Positions 34,681-45,429 of a stretch of DNA of 64,000 nt are shown here, piece after piece. The first letter of the stretch is position 1. Each line of letters starts with the position of its first letter. Location of the stretch: NCBI GenBank assembly GCA_023634235.1, contig JAMKCF010000141.1, positions 1 through 64,000 on the forward strand, read 5' to 3'. This DNA is from Pisaster brevispinus. Taxonomy: Eukaryota; Echinodermata; Asteroidea; Forcipulatida; Asteriidae. A program made the position numbers and the translations under genes. The notes beneath the pieces are model-generated. The model was not told where the DNA came from and ran no database searches. It worked only from the letters and a program-made list of their open reading frames with translations.

Positions 34681-34799
34681 TGCTATTGGTACCTTTTCAT
34701 TTGAATTGTGTCACCTGTGTAAACAGCCACTCAGCAATGACTAGACATGGGTTTTCTGTTGAGAGGAACAACCAGTCTGCTATGAGAGACAGGATCAAT

Positions 34800-35009
34800 G
34801 GAGACCAGGCCAGACCAGACCAGGCCTGGCCTTGTCAACCAGACCAGACCAGGCCTTGTCAAAGATAAAAAGGCAACATCAGGGACTGACATCTCTGCCA
34901 ATATGTGATGTCACAGGACTTTGTTTACTGACTTTTATGGCGACATCCATAATTGGGCCTAATTTCAAAACTTTAAACTAATGCTATCCAATGTAGGATG
35001 GCTCCATCG

Positions 35010-35040
<31 letters not shown>

Positions 35041-35048
35041 CATCATTT
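34800..35048. repeat. Short simple repeats (CCAGACCAGA and CAT)
   Basis: 34805-34862 repeats AGACCAGACCAGGCC / CCTTGTCAA. 35005-35047 is a (CAT)n tract with two interruptions. Confidence 0.85.
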
Positions 35049-35339
35049 ATCAGTGGGCTTCTCAGCAGGCAGACACAAGCTTTTCCGATTTTATCCTGTT
35101 GAGTACTGGTCTCCAGATCTCATACAGAGAAAGCAGAACATCCATTGGCAATATACTAGAGACGTACACTGAGTATAGTAGGCGCTGATGATCTTGTCTG
35201 CGCCGGCCATGAGAGGGCAGTAAAGAGCATATAGATGTTGAGTTTCCATAGGTTGTGCCAAACCCATCTAAGGTTTATAACTGGAGTCGTCCGTAGTTCA
35301 TCAAGTTGGTTTTCCCTGAGTATGGCTTCAGATCGTTAT

Positions 35340-35870
35340 GTCAGTGCAAAAACGTTGTATCTTCTAAAAGAGCACTTACGTTACTTAAGTCTGACATTGT
35401 CAAGCATTGTATCTCATTTTAAAAAACCCAGAATGTAACGCAAAACAAGAACACGCTTAGACACCACGTTTTTGCACAGAGCACTTTCTTGTGAGATCAA
35501 GACACACAACCAAGATACACAAGGGCGTCGATCGCTACTGAAAAGTACGGGGGACGAGCGAGCAAGTATGAAAAAATTCATGTTACAAAATACCATTCTG
35601 CGCGTGGTCCATCAGAAAAAAGATGAAAATGTAAAAACATTTCACCGTTTGTTCGCTTTTCTTTTATTTGAACCAAAATTGTAATGAAATATTAAATCAA
35701 GAAAATGGTGTATATTTTTACATTTTGTTGCATATTTCTATGAACAGTCAATCAAAAAGTGGGGGGGACATCTGATATGCTGTCCCCTCCAGTCTAAAAA
35801 GTGAGGGGGACATGTCCCCCCCGTCCCCCACCCATCGACGCCCTTGAAGATACAACGCTTTTGTAGTGAC
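35340..35870. mobile_element. Older inverted-repeat element hosting a hAT-like MITE
   Basis: A 24-bp end at 35340-35363 (GTCAGTGCAAAAACGTTGTA..) is matched, inverted, by 35847-35870 with three mismatches. The right arm is split by the element at 35520-35846. Removing that element gives a fold-back unit of about 200 bp. Confidence 0.6.
35520..35846. mobile_element. hAT-like MITE, 327 bp, with 8-bp target duplication
   Basis: Perfect 13-bp terminal inverted repeats CAAGGGCGTCGAT / ATCGACGCCCTTG are flanked by perfect 8-bp direct repeats AAGATACA at 35512-35519 and 35847-35854. Eight-base duplications and CA-starting termini are characteristic of hAT transposons. The interior has G/C runs and no transposase, so it was mobilised in trans. 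Intact ends suggest recent insertion. Confidence 0.9.
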
Positions 35871-37739
35871 ACAACGATTTAAATGTATAATTAATCCTTG
35901 CATCTAGAATTTATGTAGTGTATCATGAGGTTTGGTTTTTCATATTTATTGGTCTGGGACTCACATGTTCTGCCCAATCATGAGTTAGTTTGCGATGCTT
36001 TCTTGGAACACATCACATGGTAATTTGTTTTCATTTTAGCTTCTACTACAAATTATCATTGATACTGAACTCTTTACAAATAGCCTCATTCACTATAATG
36101 TGTACAGTTGGATTAATTCTCCAACAACATTTGAAAAACTGCACTGAGCTTCCATTCATTTGAAATGGTCACTTTTATAAAATGAAAAGTTTCACCATGT
36201 GAAGGGTTTTTGCAGATTACTTACCTATAATTTAATTTTGCCATTTAACATGTAAGGTACTGTTCCAAAGACTCAAAGGTAGACTGAAACATACCTAACT
36301 ACACACAATCAGAAAATGAGAAAGATCAATAACATGAACACTTTTCCCCACAGTTTTTTAACTGACAGTGTGCTTCGTCAAAAAAAAGCAGAATGGACAC
36401 CAACATTCAGATTCTTTTGATTCTGGGATTTGATTGCCAATGTTGATCAGTATGAAAAAAAAAGACTGTTTTACTCTAAAACCTTCAACACTTTCTGCTT
36501 TTGTAGGAGCTACATCTAGCACTGTCTAATTCTCAAATTCAAAGTGCTGTACCTTGCTTTCTCTTTACTTCTCTATGGAACTGGATTGAACATCCATCTT
36601 TAAATCTTGACAGCAAGCTGTGAAGGAGGGCTTGACATTTCTTTCTCTCCTGTGTTTTCCTCAATGGACTCAGGTGATTGTACTCCACATTTCTCCAAAT
36701 CTAAAATATCTTCTGGGTTTTTTTCTATCATCAGGATAGACTTGACCTGAGTCAAACTTTTGTCAGGTTCTTGATTGTGCTTTTAATCCACTGCATGCAC
36801 TCCAAGTATGTAAACTCCATCACAGCTTTATTTCACCACTTTGTTTCAACTTTGCTATTTGCGATCCAACTCATTGGATTTGCAACTAAGTGACACCAGA
36901 GGGCGCACGTTAAAAGAGCTCATCAGAGCTAGCTGTGTAGCCGAACATTATTGACTCGATTAGCACCAGACCCAACTTGAACCAAGTCTATTATCAGAAT
37001 GAACCTCAATCCAACAGTTCAATAGTCTGTTTCATACTTGAGTACCTGAACTGTCCTTCACTTTCATTCTCATCAGGACAGAAACAATACTTTTTTTCTG
37101 TGTTACTTACACTGAAATTTGATCGTTACATCAAATTTGACCATGATGTCCAACATGTCATGGATCTGTGTTCTTGTACATGTATTCACTTACTCCTCTT
37201 TCTCTCTAACTCTACTTGGTCAACATCTGTTTAGACCTCAACTCAAATGCACTATTACCAAAGCCAACTGTGAACTGTATGGTATTTATTCCTTTTATAT
37301 CTTAATGAGGTCATCCTGAAGTAAAATTCGTTTGTAAAACATCCTCAATAAAGTGAACTATCTAAGTATCTATTAATTCTTTCCTGCCCTGTCACTAGAC
37401 ACTGGTCCTGTATTTCATACGTTCCAATCAACAATTATCTGAGTTGTTTCTCCTTTAACTTTGCAAAGGTGTTCAAAGAGGGTCTTTCATTGCTTTTCAG
37501 TTCTGTGAACATCAGCTTGAATTAATTGGGATGACAACACTCACCCGGAGTCAATCTCTTCTTCATCTTACATTGCCTTCTTCAAGCTTGTATCAGCCCC
37601 CTTTTGTTTTAATCCAAGAATCCCTGATGTTGAGAAGTTTTAAACACTGAATACTAGGCTATTGGGGACAAATATAACATGGTAATGACTCTAAGAAACT
37701 GAGATGGAAGATATTTAGTAATTTGATACAGCGCCAAAA
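35871..37739. other. Intergenic DNA
   Basis: Nothing recognisable as a gene. Several acceptor-like pyrimidine tracts occur without convincing coding exons. Confidence 0.45.
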
Positions 37740-37835
37740 TGTGGGTGAATTTGGAGGGGGGCATAAATTGGTACACTATTTTCTAGGGGGGGACACACAC
37801 TTCTGGCCAATTAACACTGTAGAATCCACTTGCAT
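37740..37835. mobile_element. G-rich transposon fragment
   Basis: GGGGGGCATAAATTGG, ACTATTTTCTAGGGGGG and GTAGAATCCACTTGC parallel 39640-39710 (GGGGGCACCATTTTTCTAGG, TATAGATTCCATTTGC). This indicates one dispersed G-rich element family. Confidence 0.5.
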
Positions 37836-37979
37836 TATTCCTAACCAATCCCCTTTTCAGGTTCTTGATGTGCATTTGTACAATAATCTGACATGCTCCT
37901 AAAAACAAATACATTGTCTCTGTGCAATAGAAGAATCGTTTTAAAAACATAATCACAGTGAAGCTTTTACAAAAGAGGA

Positions 37980-38470
37980 ACAATTTATTATTATTATTAT
38001 TCATGGTTTATTAAAACACTGCAATACAGCGGCTAAAAGCCGAAATGTACACAAAATGGTCATTAAAATTATTACTATATTACAAAAAAAAGAATGAAAT
38101 ATCAAATATAAAAACACACATGCAACAAATTTGTGACAGAAAAAAAAAAAAAAATAAATAAATAAAAATGTGCTATTGTAATTCTTTATCAGAGGGGGGG
38201 GGGGGGGGGCATAGATATCAATTGTGTGCCCCCCCCAAGTTGCACCACTGATTCAATGGTCAAGTGGGGCAACTTTTTCAATGCTAAGGCAGTGTTTTGT
38301 AATATCCTTCTTCCTAAACCACCAGAGTCCCCTTTCCAAAATAAAAGCATGACCCCAACCACTGACAAACCCTAGCCCCCTGTCCCCCCAATACTAAAAA
38401 GCAATGCCCCCTTTGCCCCACCCCCCATCCCCAACCGAAAGAGTCCTGGCTATGCCGCTGAGCCGAGGCA
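37980..38470. mobile_element. (ATT)n-headed repeat and G/C-run element fragments
   Basis: (ATT)n at 37987-38000 heads a repeat containing AATACAGCGGCTAAAAGCCG. A G16 run (38194-38209) and a C run follow. CTGGCTATGCCGCTG near 38446 resembles a DNA-transposon terminus. Boundaries are not resolved. Confidence 0.4.
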
Positions 38471-39617
38471 GGATACAGGATTTGAATGTGTTTGGCCAAA
38501 ACAAGATAATCATCAAGTCTTTTAAACAAAGTTTAAGGTCACAGAATGTAATTTGACAGATGACAAGTTAAACTGTTCAAGATTAGACACATACTAAAAT
38601 GAAAGAAATAGTGGTTTTCAGATTGTCATATTATTCAGGAGAAATATGACCTTATCACTAATAACTCCAATATTGGAATTCAGATGACCTTGATGCCAGA
38701 AGAAAATGCTGAAGGTTTTTTTTTCCAAATTAAATAAGTTTGCTTGGAAACTTATCCAGAGAGAATGATGGCAACATCCTGTATCCTGCCTTTATCAAAA
38801 ATGCCTAGAACTTTTTAAATAATGTACGTTTTAACTCACTTTTTAATGTGTTTTTGGTGTAGAGGAAATTGGTGAGCTATGGGAAGACTACAAGACTTGT
38901 TAACCTGTTGGATCTTCATCATTGCTCTGATTAAGAGTGCAAAAAACGGCATCCAAGCGGTTTGAGACCCTTGTTCAAATACACACAGACAATCAGTTCC
39001 CACATCCCAAACCATTTACTCATTGCCTCAACTGGGTCAAAGTGTAGAGCAATCTTGTAGATGTAGAAGTTTTGTTTATGTGTTCAGGAATCTGGATACC
39101 TCTGAAATAACTCAATTCAGTCCAGGCTGGGTACGGGATTGTAAGTGTTTCAGAAAGGTACTAAGAGCTGCTTAAGCACAAAAAGTAGCTAAGCACAACA
39201 AAATGATGCTTACCAGAATAATGTTACCAGCTAAAATGCCATGTCAAATGTACACTCTTTGCCTGGAATTCTGCTAATTTTTGCTGAGCAAAAATGCGCA
39301 ATAATTCCTGATGAAATAGGGTGCTGAAGACAACCAGAGCATACTGATTGAAACGTTGATTAACAAGCCGGGGCTAAAAAAACTAAAAACTAATTACTAA
39401 AAGAACGCCATTTAAAAAAGACTATAATTATGACTCATACCTTGAATGACAAATTCATTGTATTTATTAATTCTTGTTGTGAAGCCAAGGACTCTCAGAA
39501 AAGCCAACTTTCTCTCTTTACTTTCTAGCCACAAATCCCATGGAGATAAGACAAGAAAGGCCATTATGTTTGTAAATTGATGAGAGTGAAATGTTTCAGG
39601 ACAATTTGCAGCAGCGT
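38471..39617. other. Intergenic DNA with a decayed MITE
   Basis: 39165-39310 is a partial relative of the CATAGAGCTGC fold-back family (AAGAGCTGCTTAAGCACAAA, TTTTTGCTGAGCAAAAATG). No exon identified. Confidence 0.4.
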
Positions 39618-39838
39618 TACTAACTGAAATTTTTTTAGGGGGGCACAAAGGGGGCACCATTTTTCTAGGGGGCACTGCTGGCAAATCAACTATAGATTCC
39701 ATTTGCCCTTTATAAAAAAACTGGATCTTGATCTACAGAATGGCAGGTTCCAATTTTTGTTGGGGGGGGGGGCACTGACATTAATTGGGTGGGGGGAAAT
39801 GCCCCACCCCCCCCTTAGTTCTGCCACTGACAATTTGG
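39618..39838. mobile_element. G-rich transposon fragment, second copy
   Basis: Homologous to 37740-37835 in its first 100 bp. It then has a G10 run at about 39762 and ends with CCCCTTAGTTCTGCCACTGA, a terminus resembling the CAGTGGCATAACT-type ends at 49964-50188. Confidence 0.5.
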
Positions 39839-40033
39839 TCCAAATTGTTCCTTCGTCTCATCACTTACTATGAAGTGATGTAGGTATGTTTCATCCTTGG
39901 TGTAATCCAGCTCTTTGAAGAGCATCCCTTCATGTCTGTTTAGGGCTCTGTCCTGTACTTTGCCTTTCAGTCATTCATAATTTGGAACCTTTATTTAACT
40001 ATTCTTATTCTTTCTTCTTTTAATTGTATGCAG

Positions 40034-40108
40034 TGGAGAGTGATGAGCTAGGGAGAGAACAACCTGATATAACTGACGTCTCAGCTCAACAAGGCAGCAA
40101 CATGCAAG
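40034..40108 (+). CDS. Candidate exon 1 of an unrecognised gene
   Basis: 75 nt between an acceptor with a long pyrimidine tract (TTCTTTCTTCTTTTAATTGT then ATGCAG) and a donor CAAG|GTATTAG (weak at position +5). With two leading bases it reads ESDELGREQPDITDVSAQQG then SNMQ, ending with one base left over. That phase fits the exon at 41958, which begins with two bases of a codon. The composition (acidic and polar) suits an unstructured region. No family recognised. Without transcript data it could be a chance exon. Confidence 0.4.
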
Positions 40109-40286
40109 GTATTAGTATTCTCAGACAGCTCTGTCTCGAAGCATCTACATTGCCAATCCATTGCAATTACACTCTAAGAAACTCATTGGTCTGAAATGAT
40201 TGGAATTCAAGCTGCTGACTCAGAAGTGATTTAAAATGGGATTTTAGCTCAGATTCCACTTCAGTTTGACCCATAAGTTGGTCAGC

Positions 40287-40480
40287 AGAGCTGCCAACTC
40301 TCCCTGATTCTGCAAAATGTTCCCTGAAAATAACACATTCTGTCCATGTTCTGATCGATAAAATTGAAAATCTTCCTGATTAAGGAAAATTTGTCCCCAT
40401 AATGTTGAATGTAATTCAAATGCCTCCCTAATTGTTGTACAAAATCTCTCTGATTGCAAGATGCAAATGTTGGCAGCTCT
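40287..40480. mobile_element. MITE with AGAGCTGCCAAC ends
   Basis: 12-bp inverted termini AGAGCTGCCAAC (40287-40298) and GTTGGCAGCTCT (40469-40480), flanking repeated CCCTGATT / CCTGATTAAGG vocabulary. Its right end is the source of the following tandem array. Confidence 0.7.
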
Positions 40481-40705
40481 TGGTCAGGTCCCCTGCGACC
40501 CAAACCAAAATCTCTCTGATTGCAAGATGCAAATGTTGGCAGCTCTTGGTCAGGTCCCCTGCGACCCGAACCAAAATCTCTCTGATTGCAAGATGCAAAT
40601 GTTGGCAGCTCTTGGTCAGGCACCCTGTGACCCGAACCAAAATCTCTCTGATTGCAAGATGCAAATGTTGGCAGCTCTTGGTCAGGCTCCCTGCGACCCG
40701 GAACT
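40441..40705. repeat. 66-bp tandem array, 4 units
   Basis: AAAATCTCTCTGATTGCAAG recurs at 40441, 40507, 40573 and 40639. Each unit contains the MITE's right terminus GTTGGCAGCTCT followed by TGGTCAGG and CCCTGCGACCC. Units differ by few substitutions. The long open frames result from 66 being a multiple of three. Confidence 0.95.
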
Positions 40706-41957
40706 GGGTCAATTCTGACCTAGAAGTGTTTAGAGTGTAGTTGATGTTTACGCTAGGAGGGCAAATTAGTCTGGTCCCGTTTTGGTATGAGGAGATTTAT
40801 TATTATTGCAAGCAGGGAACACGACAAAGAAGGTGGCAGCTTGATAAAGGTCTTCAGAGATTCTTTGATTTTATGTTTAGGATGAAGCAAAATGAAGACA
40901 AACACTCATAATGGGTTGACAACTCACACTAAAATGTTGGTTAAATGTTTTAGTTGTTATTGTTTAGTTGTAAAGTCAGCGTGGAAAAGGATGCCTGGTT
41001 TATATTAAACACATAAGAATGTGTTACAATTTGACACGCTATAATGAATCAAAGGAAAACATGAACTTTCATTACTGAAAGCACTGATTAGAAGACAAAA
41101 CAATTTACAAAACAGTTTTATGGTCAAATGATGGTTAACCTAAATCAATTCAGTGTGGTGTGTGTTTCTAATTCATATCCAGCTTATAATGTGTGACATG
41201 TGGCTTTGTGTATCTTTCTTCAGTGAAATAAAGGAAAACAAATTGTGTCTTTGTGTGTTTTTTGTTGTGAAATAAAAGAAAATAAATTGTACTTGTGTGT
41301 CTTTTTTCCCCGTGGATTAGAATAAACCTGCATTGTAATGTGTTTGCAGTGCAGACCTTTCACTCAAAGTCAGCAGCCATCTTGTACTTCAATATTAGAC
41401 ACGTTTGTAACATAAGCAGGACACGCAGAGCACAGTATATTTCAAAGCAATATAATGGGCAATTTAATGAAACACTCTTTATCAAGCGCTGCCTTTTGCA
41501 AAACGAACAATTAAACTGAATGAAAGTCAAGTACAAAACCAATTTCCAGTTAGAGGATATTGGAACAAGTTTGCATTGAGTGGGCTCAACAAGTGTCGGT
41601 AAAAGATAGCAAAAAGGGGTGAAATGCTTGAACATAAATGTAGGTCAAACAAAAGGTAGTACAACCCTAGAGGGAGCATCATCTGAAACAAAACAATCCA
41701 ATACCTCATTGATTGAGCTGGTTTATAACACCTGAGTATCATTCTCGGAAGCATTTAATTTGCCTAAAAATGTCTGTAAAAAAGGGGGATTCATTTGTTG
41801 GGGGAGCCTTGGATTACAACTTGGGCTGTGATGGGGAAGGGTGTTAGGGCCTCGTCCTGGGGTGACGTCAGGAGGGTGAGTTTAGGCATTAATTAATTGT
41901 GGTTTCAGTTTGACTTAAAACTTTTCTATTTTGTTGTTTGTTATTTATTTTTCTCAG
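40706..41957. other. Putative intron / intergenic DNA
   Basis: Lies between the two exon candidates. AT-rich, no further exon recognised. TGTGTGTCTTTTTT-type segments repeat around 41225-41310. Confidence 0.35.
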
Positions 41958-41998
41958 CCGGCTCAAGTAAGCGTCTTCCATCTAGTACCCCTGAAAAG
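41958..41998 (+). CDS. Candidate exon 2 of an unrecognised gene
   Basis: 41 nt between a strong acceptor (TTATTTATTTTTCTCAG) and a consensus donor (AAAAG|GTAAGT). Joined to the base left by the 40034-40108 candidate, it reads A-GSSKRLPSSTPEK in frame and ends in phase 0. Matching phase and two good splice sites favour a real small exon in a serine/lysine-rich linker. Product unknown, and no following exon was identified. Confidence 0.42.
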
Positions 41999-42834
41999 GT
42001 AAGTTTGTGTGATTATTGCGCCCTCTATTGGTAAGGTACGGGGTTGGTTATAACTGAAGTTGCATCAACTAAGTTAAAACAAAAATCATTCTTTTTTATT
42101 CTCTTTAAAAAAAAAATCATTAAAAGGTTTGGGAGCGCTAGATGGCGCCAGACATCCCAATTGTTTACGTAGATCTGAGCATGCGCATTTCCTGCATGCA
42201 CGTTTAAAGAAAGGTACATTTGTTTACGTAGTTTTTCACAATAACTTGGTCCCTTTTTCAACTGCTCCAGGTCACTATACTTTCCTCCAAAAAGTCAACC
42301 ACACATTTACTATCGTACACGCATGACCACCAAATGTATAAAACTTTCAGAACAATTTGGCACCTCTAGATGCCATTCATAATACAATGCATTCCAAAGT
42401 CATCAAGACGAAATGTTGATGCTCGTCGGGTATCGCTGTTCAGACACTGTGTTTGTATCATTTCAAACCAACACAACCAAAGCGAGGCTGAAAGGGAAAA
42501 CGTCATTTTGATTATCATTAATTGTCATGATCAAAGAGTTGGTATGAATCTCCTTCACCATCCTCTCTCGACTTAGCTAATGTTTTGCAACACCTATAAC
42601 ACCCCCGTTACAAAAAAAATTCACTGCACATTATTTTTTGTTACCTTGATTTTTATTTACTATTTTTATTATGTTATAGCCTATAGCCTTAGCCTTACAC
42701 AAAAAAAGAAGTTACTCCCAAAAAATCAACAGAACTAATGTACAACAAATCATTGTAGTTAACTAATTATGTCAATAAATTTGGTCATCTGATATATATA
42801 TTTTTTAAATTGGTGGTCGTATTAGCCATACTCC
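41999..42834. other. Intergenic or intronic DNA
   Basis: No further exon of the candidate gene was recognised here. Confidence 0.35.
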
Positions 42835-43235
42835 TTGGCCGCTCGCATCCCCTACAAAAACGTCACAATAAAACAAAACGAAAAAGAAAACAAACGAAGA
42901 CAAAGTGAGAGCCCATGAGATGAGCAGATCCAGCATTATTCTGAGTGTGATTTGACTGTCTTTGTTTTTGTATTTCGATCTTTGACAGCTCTGTGTACAA
43001 AAATCCCGTTGAAGATAATTTTGTTGGGCATCATTCGGAGTATCCCAACTTGCTAGTCATTTCCGGTCTGAAGATGGTGCAAAGTGGCCCCAAAAGCCTG
43101 ATTTTCGAATGGAGGAATACCAAAGGAAGAGTCAGGTACAAGTTGTGTCTCTCTAGCACGCTTAGTTCAGGAGTTATTGTCAAACATACCGCAGAATATT
43201 ATTTCAAACTACTTCTTGCTGGAATTGAACCGGGT
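42835..43235. repeat. Diverged single relative of the 442-bp satellite unit
   Basis: Collinear with a satellite unit in order. GGCCGCTCGCATCCCCTAC corresponds to GGCCGCTAGCCTCGCCTAC, then GCAGATCC, GTGATTTGAC, TCTTTGACAGC, TTTCCGGTCTGAAG, CTGATTTTCGAATG and GGAGTTATTGTCAAAC. Similarity is spread over nearly the whole unit with indels. It is present once and lacks the GC-rich hairpin and T6 tract. Confidence 0.75.
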
Positions 43236-45429
43236 CGCAAGGGGGCCTGACTGTTTTGGGGTCAGTGTGACCCGAAATATTGTTCAAAATGACCCATAAA
43301 TGGGTCGACTTAACTGACGCAGACTCCGAGCTAGAATCCAATTTTTATTTAACAGTTTCCGAGTCGGCCAAGAAATGGATCAGGCTCCCTGGGATTGGGG
43401 GGGGGGGGGGGGCAAATATGCCGGGAGTTTTCAGAGTAGTGTGATGTTATGTGCAATGGGAACGTTTGCTGTTGGGGCTCGTGTACCAGTCTCAACAATT
43501 TAAGGTAGGGTACATTTGTAATATTCTTTTGTACATTTGTAATATTCGGAAACTACTGGTAATACTGGGTTTTTTTTTCTAGTTTACTAAGTGCAATAAT
43601 AATAATAACAATAACATTATTGGTCGTTTGCTAAATTTATTATAGCGTTACAAAACGTGTTTATACTATTTGGACACGAAAGCTATTAATATTACTTTTA
43701 AAAAAATAATAATAACTTGAAGTATCACTAATTTGAACTGATAGCATACTTGGTTTAAATTCAACTTGAGTGGGATCTCTTATTCATAGGTAAATTGAAT
43801 TATTTAAACACAGTTTACAATAGACCTATATGAATAGTGTTTACTTTAATAGCTTAGTGGCCATTTTTATTATGTGGACATTTTGTAATGACTGAGATAT
43901 TTAAATATGCAAATCAGTTTCGAATAGCGCCCTCAATTATCCTTGATTTTTAAACAGTTTACACAAGTTAAACAAACAGGCATTTTGCCACAATTACAAT
44001 TATTTTCAGAAAAGGGATACAAGCTCTAAGTTGTGGTTATTTCCTTCGGTATTTATTAATTTGTAATTTACGGGACAACACGGCTTTTCGGGGGTAAAGT
44101 TTGATAGCTATGTAGGACTGCTAAAGTTACCGTTAATTTAGGACATATGACTTTTATGTTTACCGCAACGTTTTCTTTCTAGAATTAACACTAACAATAA
44201 AAACTATGACACTTTGAAATCAACGGCAAAAAAATAAAAATGAAAATGTCTCAAGAATAGAAAGAATGAGAGGAATGCTTTTTTGAAAACATCGTAGAGT
44301 TTCTGTCAATGGATTACGGTTTGTGATGATTCTTGGGGAAAATGGAATGGGGTCAGTGATTTTTGCGGGGGGGGGGGGGGTGGTGGAATCGGGTTGGTGG
44401 TCTTCTTTAGAGGAACTGTTTACATTAATTATTAAGTGAGGTTGAAAAGCTAGTCACTTTTGATGAAACTGCACAGTAGTGGTAATAACATCAAACTATA
44501 GGCCTACACATATTGGCTGCAAAGTTAAAGGAGCGCATTGTTGCAGAATTTATGACAACGAGGTGAAATCTGGACTATTCCATTTTACGAGGTAAAAACT
44601 GAGAAAAAAATGGAATAGCCGGTAATTTTTCTGCGACAAGTAACGAAATGCATTCAATGTTTTATTTCTCCAAAGTCCGAAATGTTTATTATCCGACAAG
44701 TTCCGAAGACCCCCTCGTGATTTAAATGCTATTATGAGGGTTGAGCCGTAAGGGTTGAGTGTGGGGGTGCACAAGTTTCCGTGCCTATTTTTATTTTATT
44801 TTAATAAGTTTTGTAAACAAAGGGCGTTATTCATAGAAATGGTTGATTGAGCAGAAAGAGACTTGTGGGCTCATCTCAAAATACAATTTTGCTTGAATTG
44901 ATTTTATTTAGTCAAAAGGGTCTATATCTAATGATTTGGCTGATTTAAAAAGTGATTTGGTTCTTCACGGAAATGTATTACACGCTAAAATCAAACTGTT
45001 ACTCAACAAGTAAGGCATGGTGAAATGGTGTGAGTATTTTTTGATGGTGTCACGCAGAGTTAAAAAGTTAAGAACAAGAAGGACAAGAACATGGTTGCAT
45101 CCAAAGTTTCTGGTAGCTGTAAGTATTGTAAATTGATATAGAAAGTTTAAAATCCAAGTTGTGTTTGGATGTTTTATTTGCTTGTATCGTGGATTTGTCT
45201 GATATGTATAATGTTTTATTATTCGTCTCTGACAACAATAAAATACATTTATAAGCATTTCCCCAAATGTAAAGCAAAACAAAACGTAGATGCCAAGTTA
45301 ATATTACCTTTATACTATTCTGAAGCAAAATATTACAGCCTACCTTGTTTGTATTTTTAATCATTTTTTTCACCATCAATAAAGTGTTTTACACACAGAG
45401 ATTATGGAGATATTGGTTTGAGTCCACTA
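43236..45429. other. Intergenic DNA
   Basis: G runs at about 43398-43412 and 44367-44380. GACCCATAAATGGGTC near-palindrome at 43291-43306. 44530-44680 is a relative of 30428-30560. No exon supported. Confidence 0.45.

Noticed and set aside
40428..40740. Repetitive open frames of 22-residue units
   Set aside because: Explained by the 66-bp tandem array at the end of a MITE.
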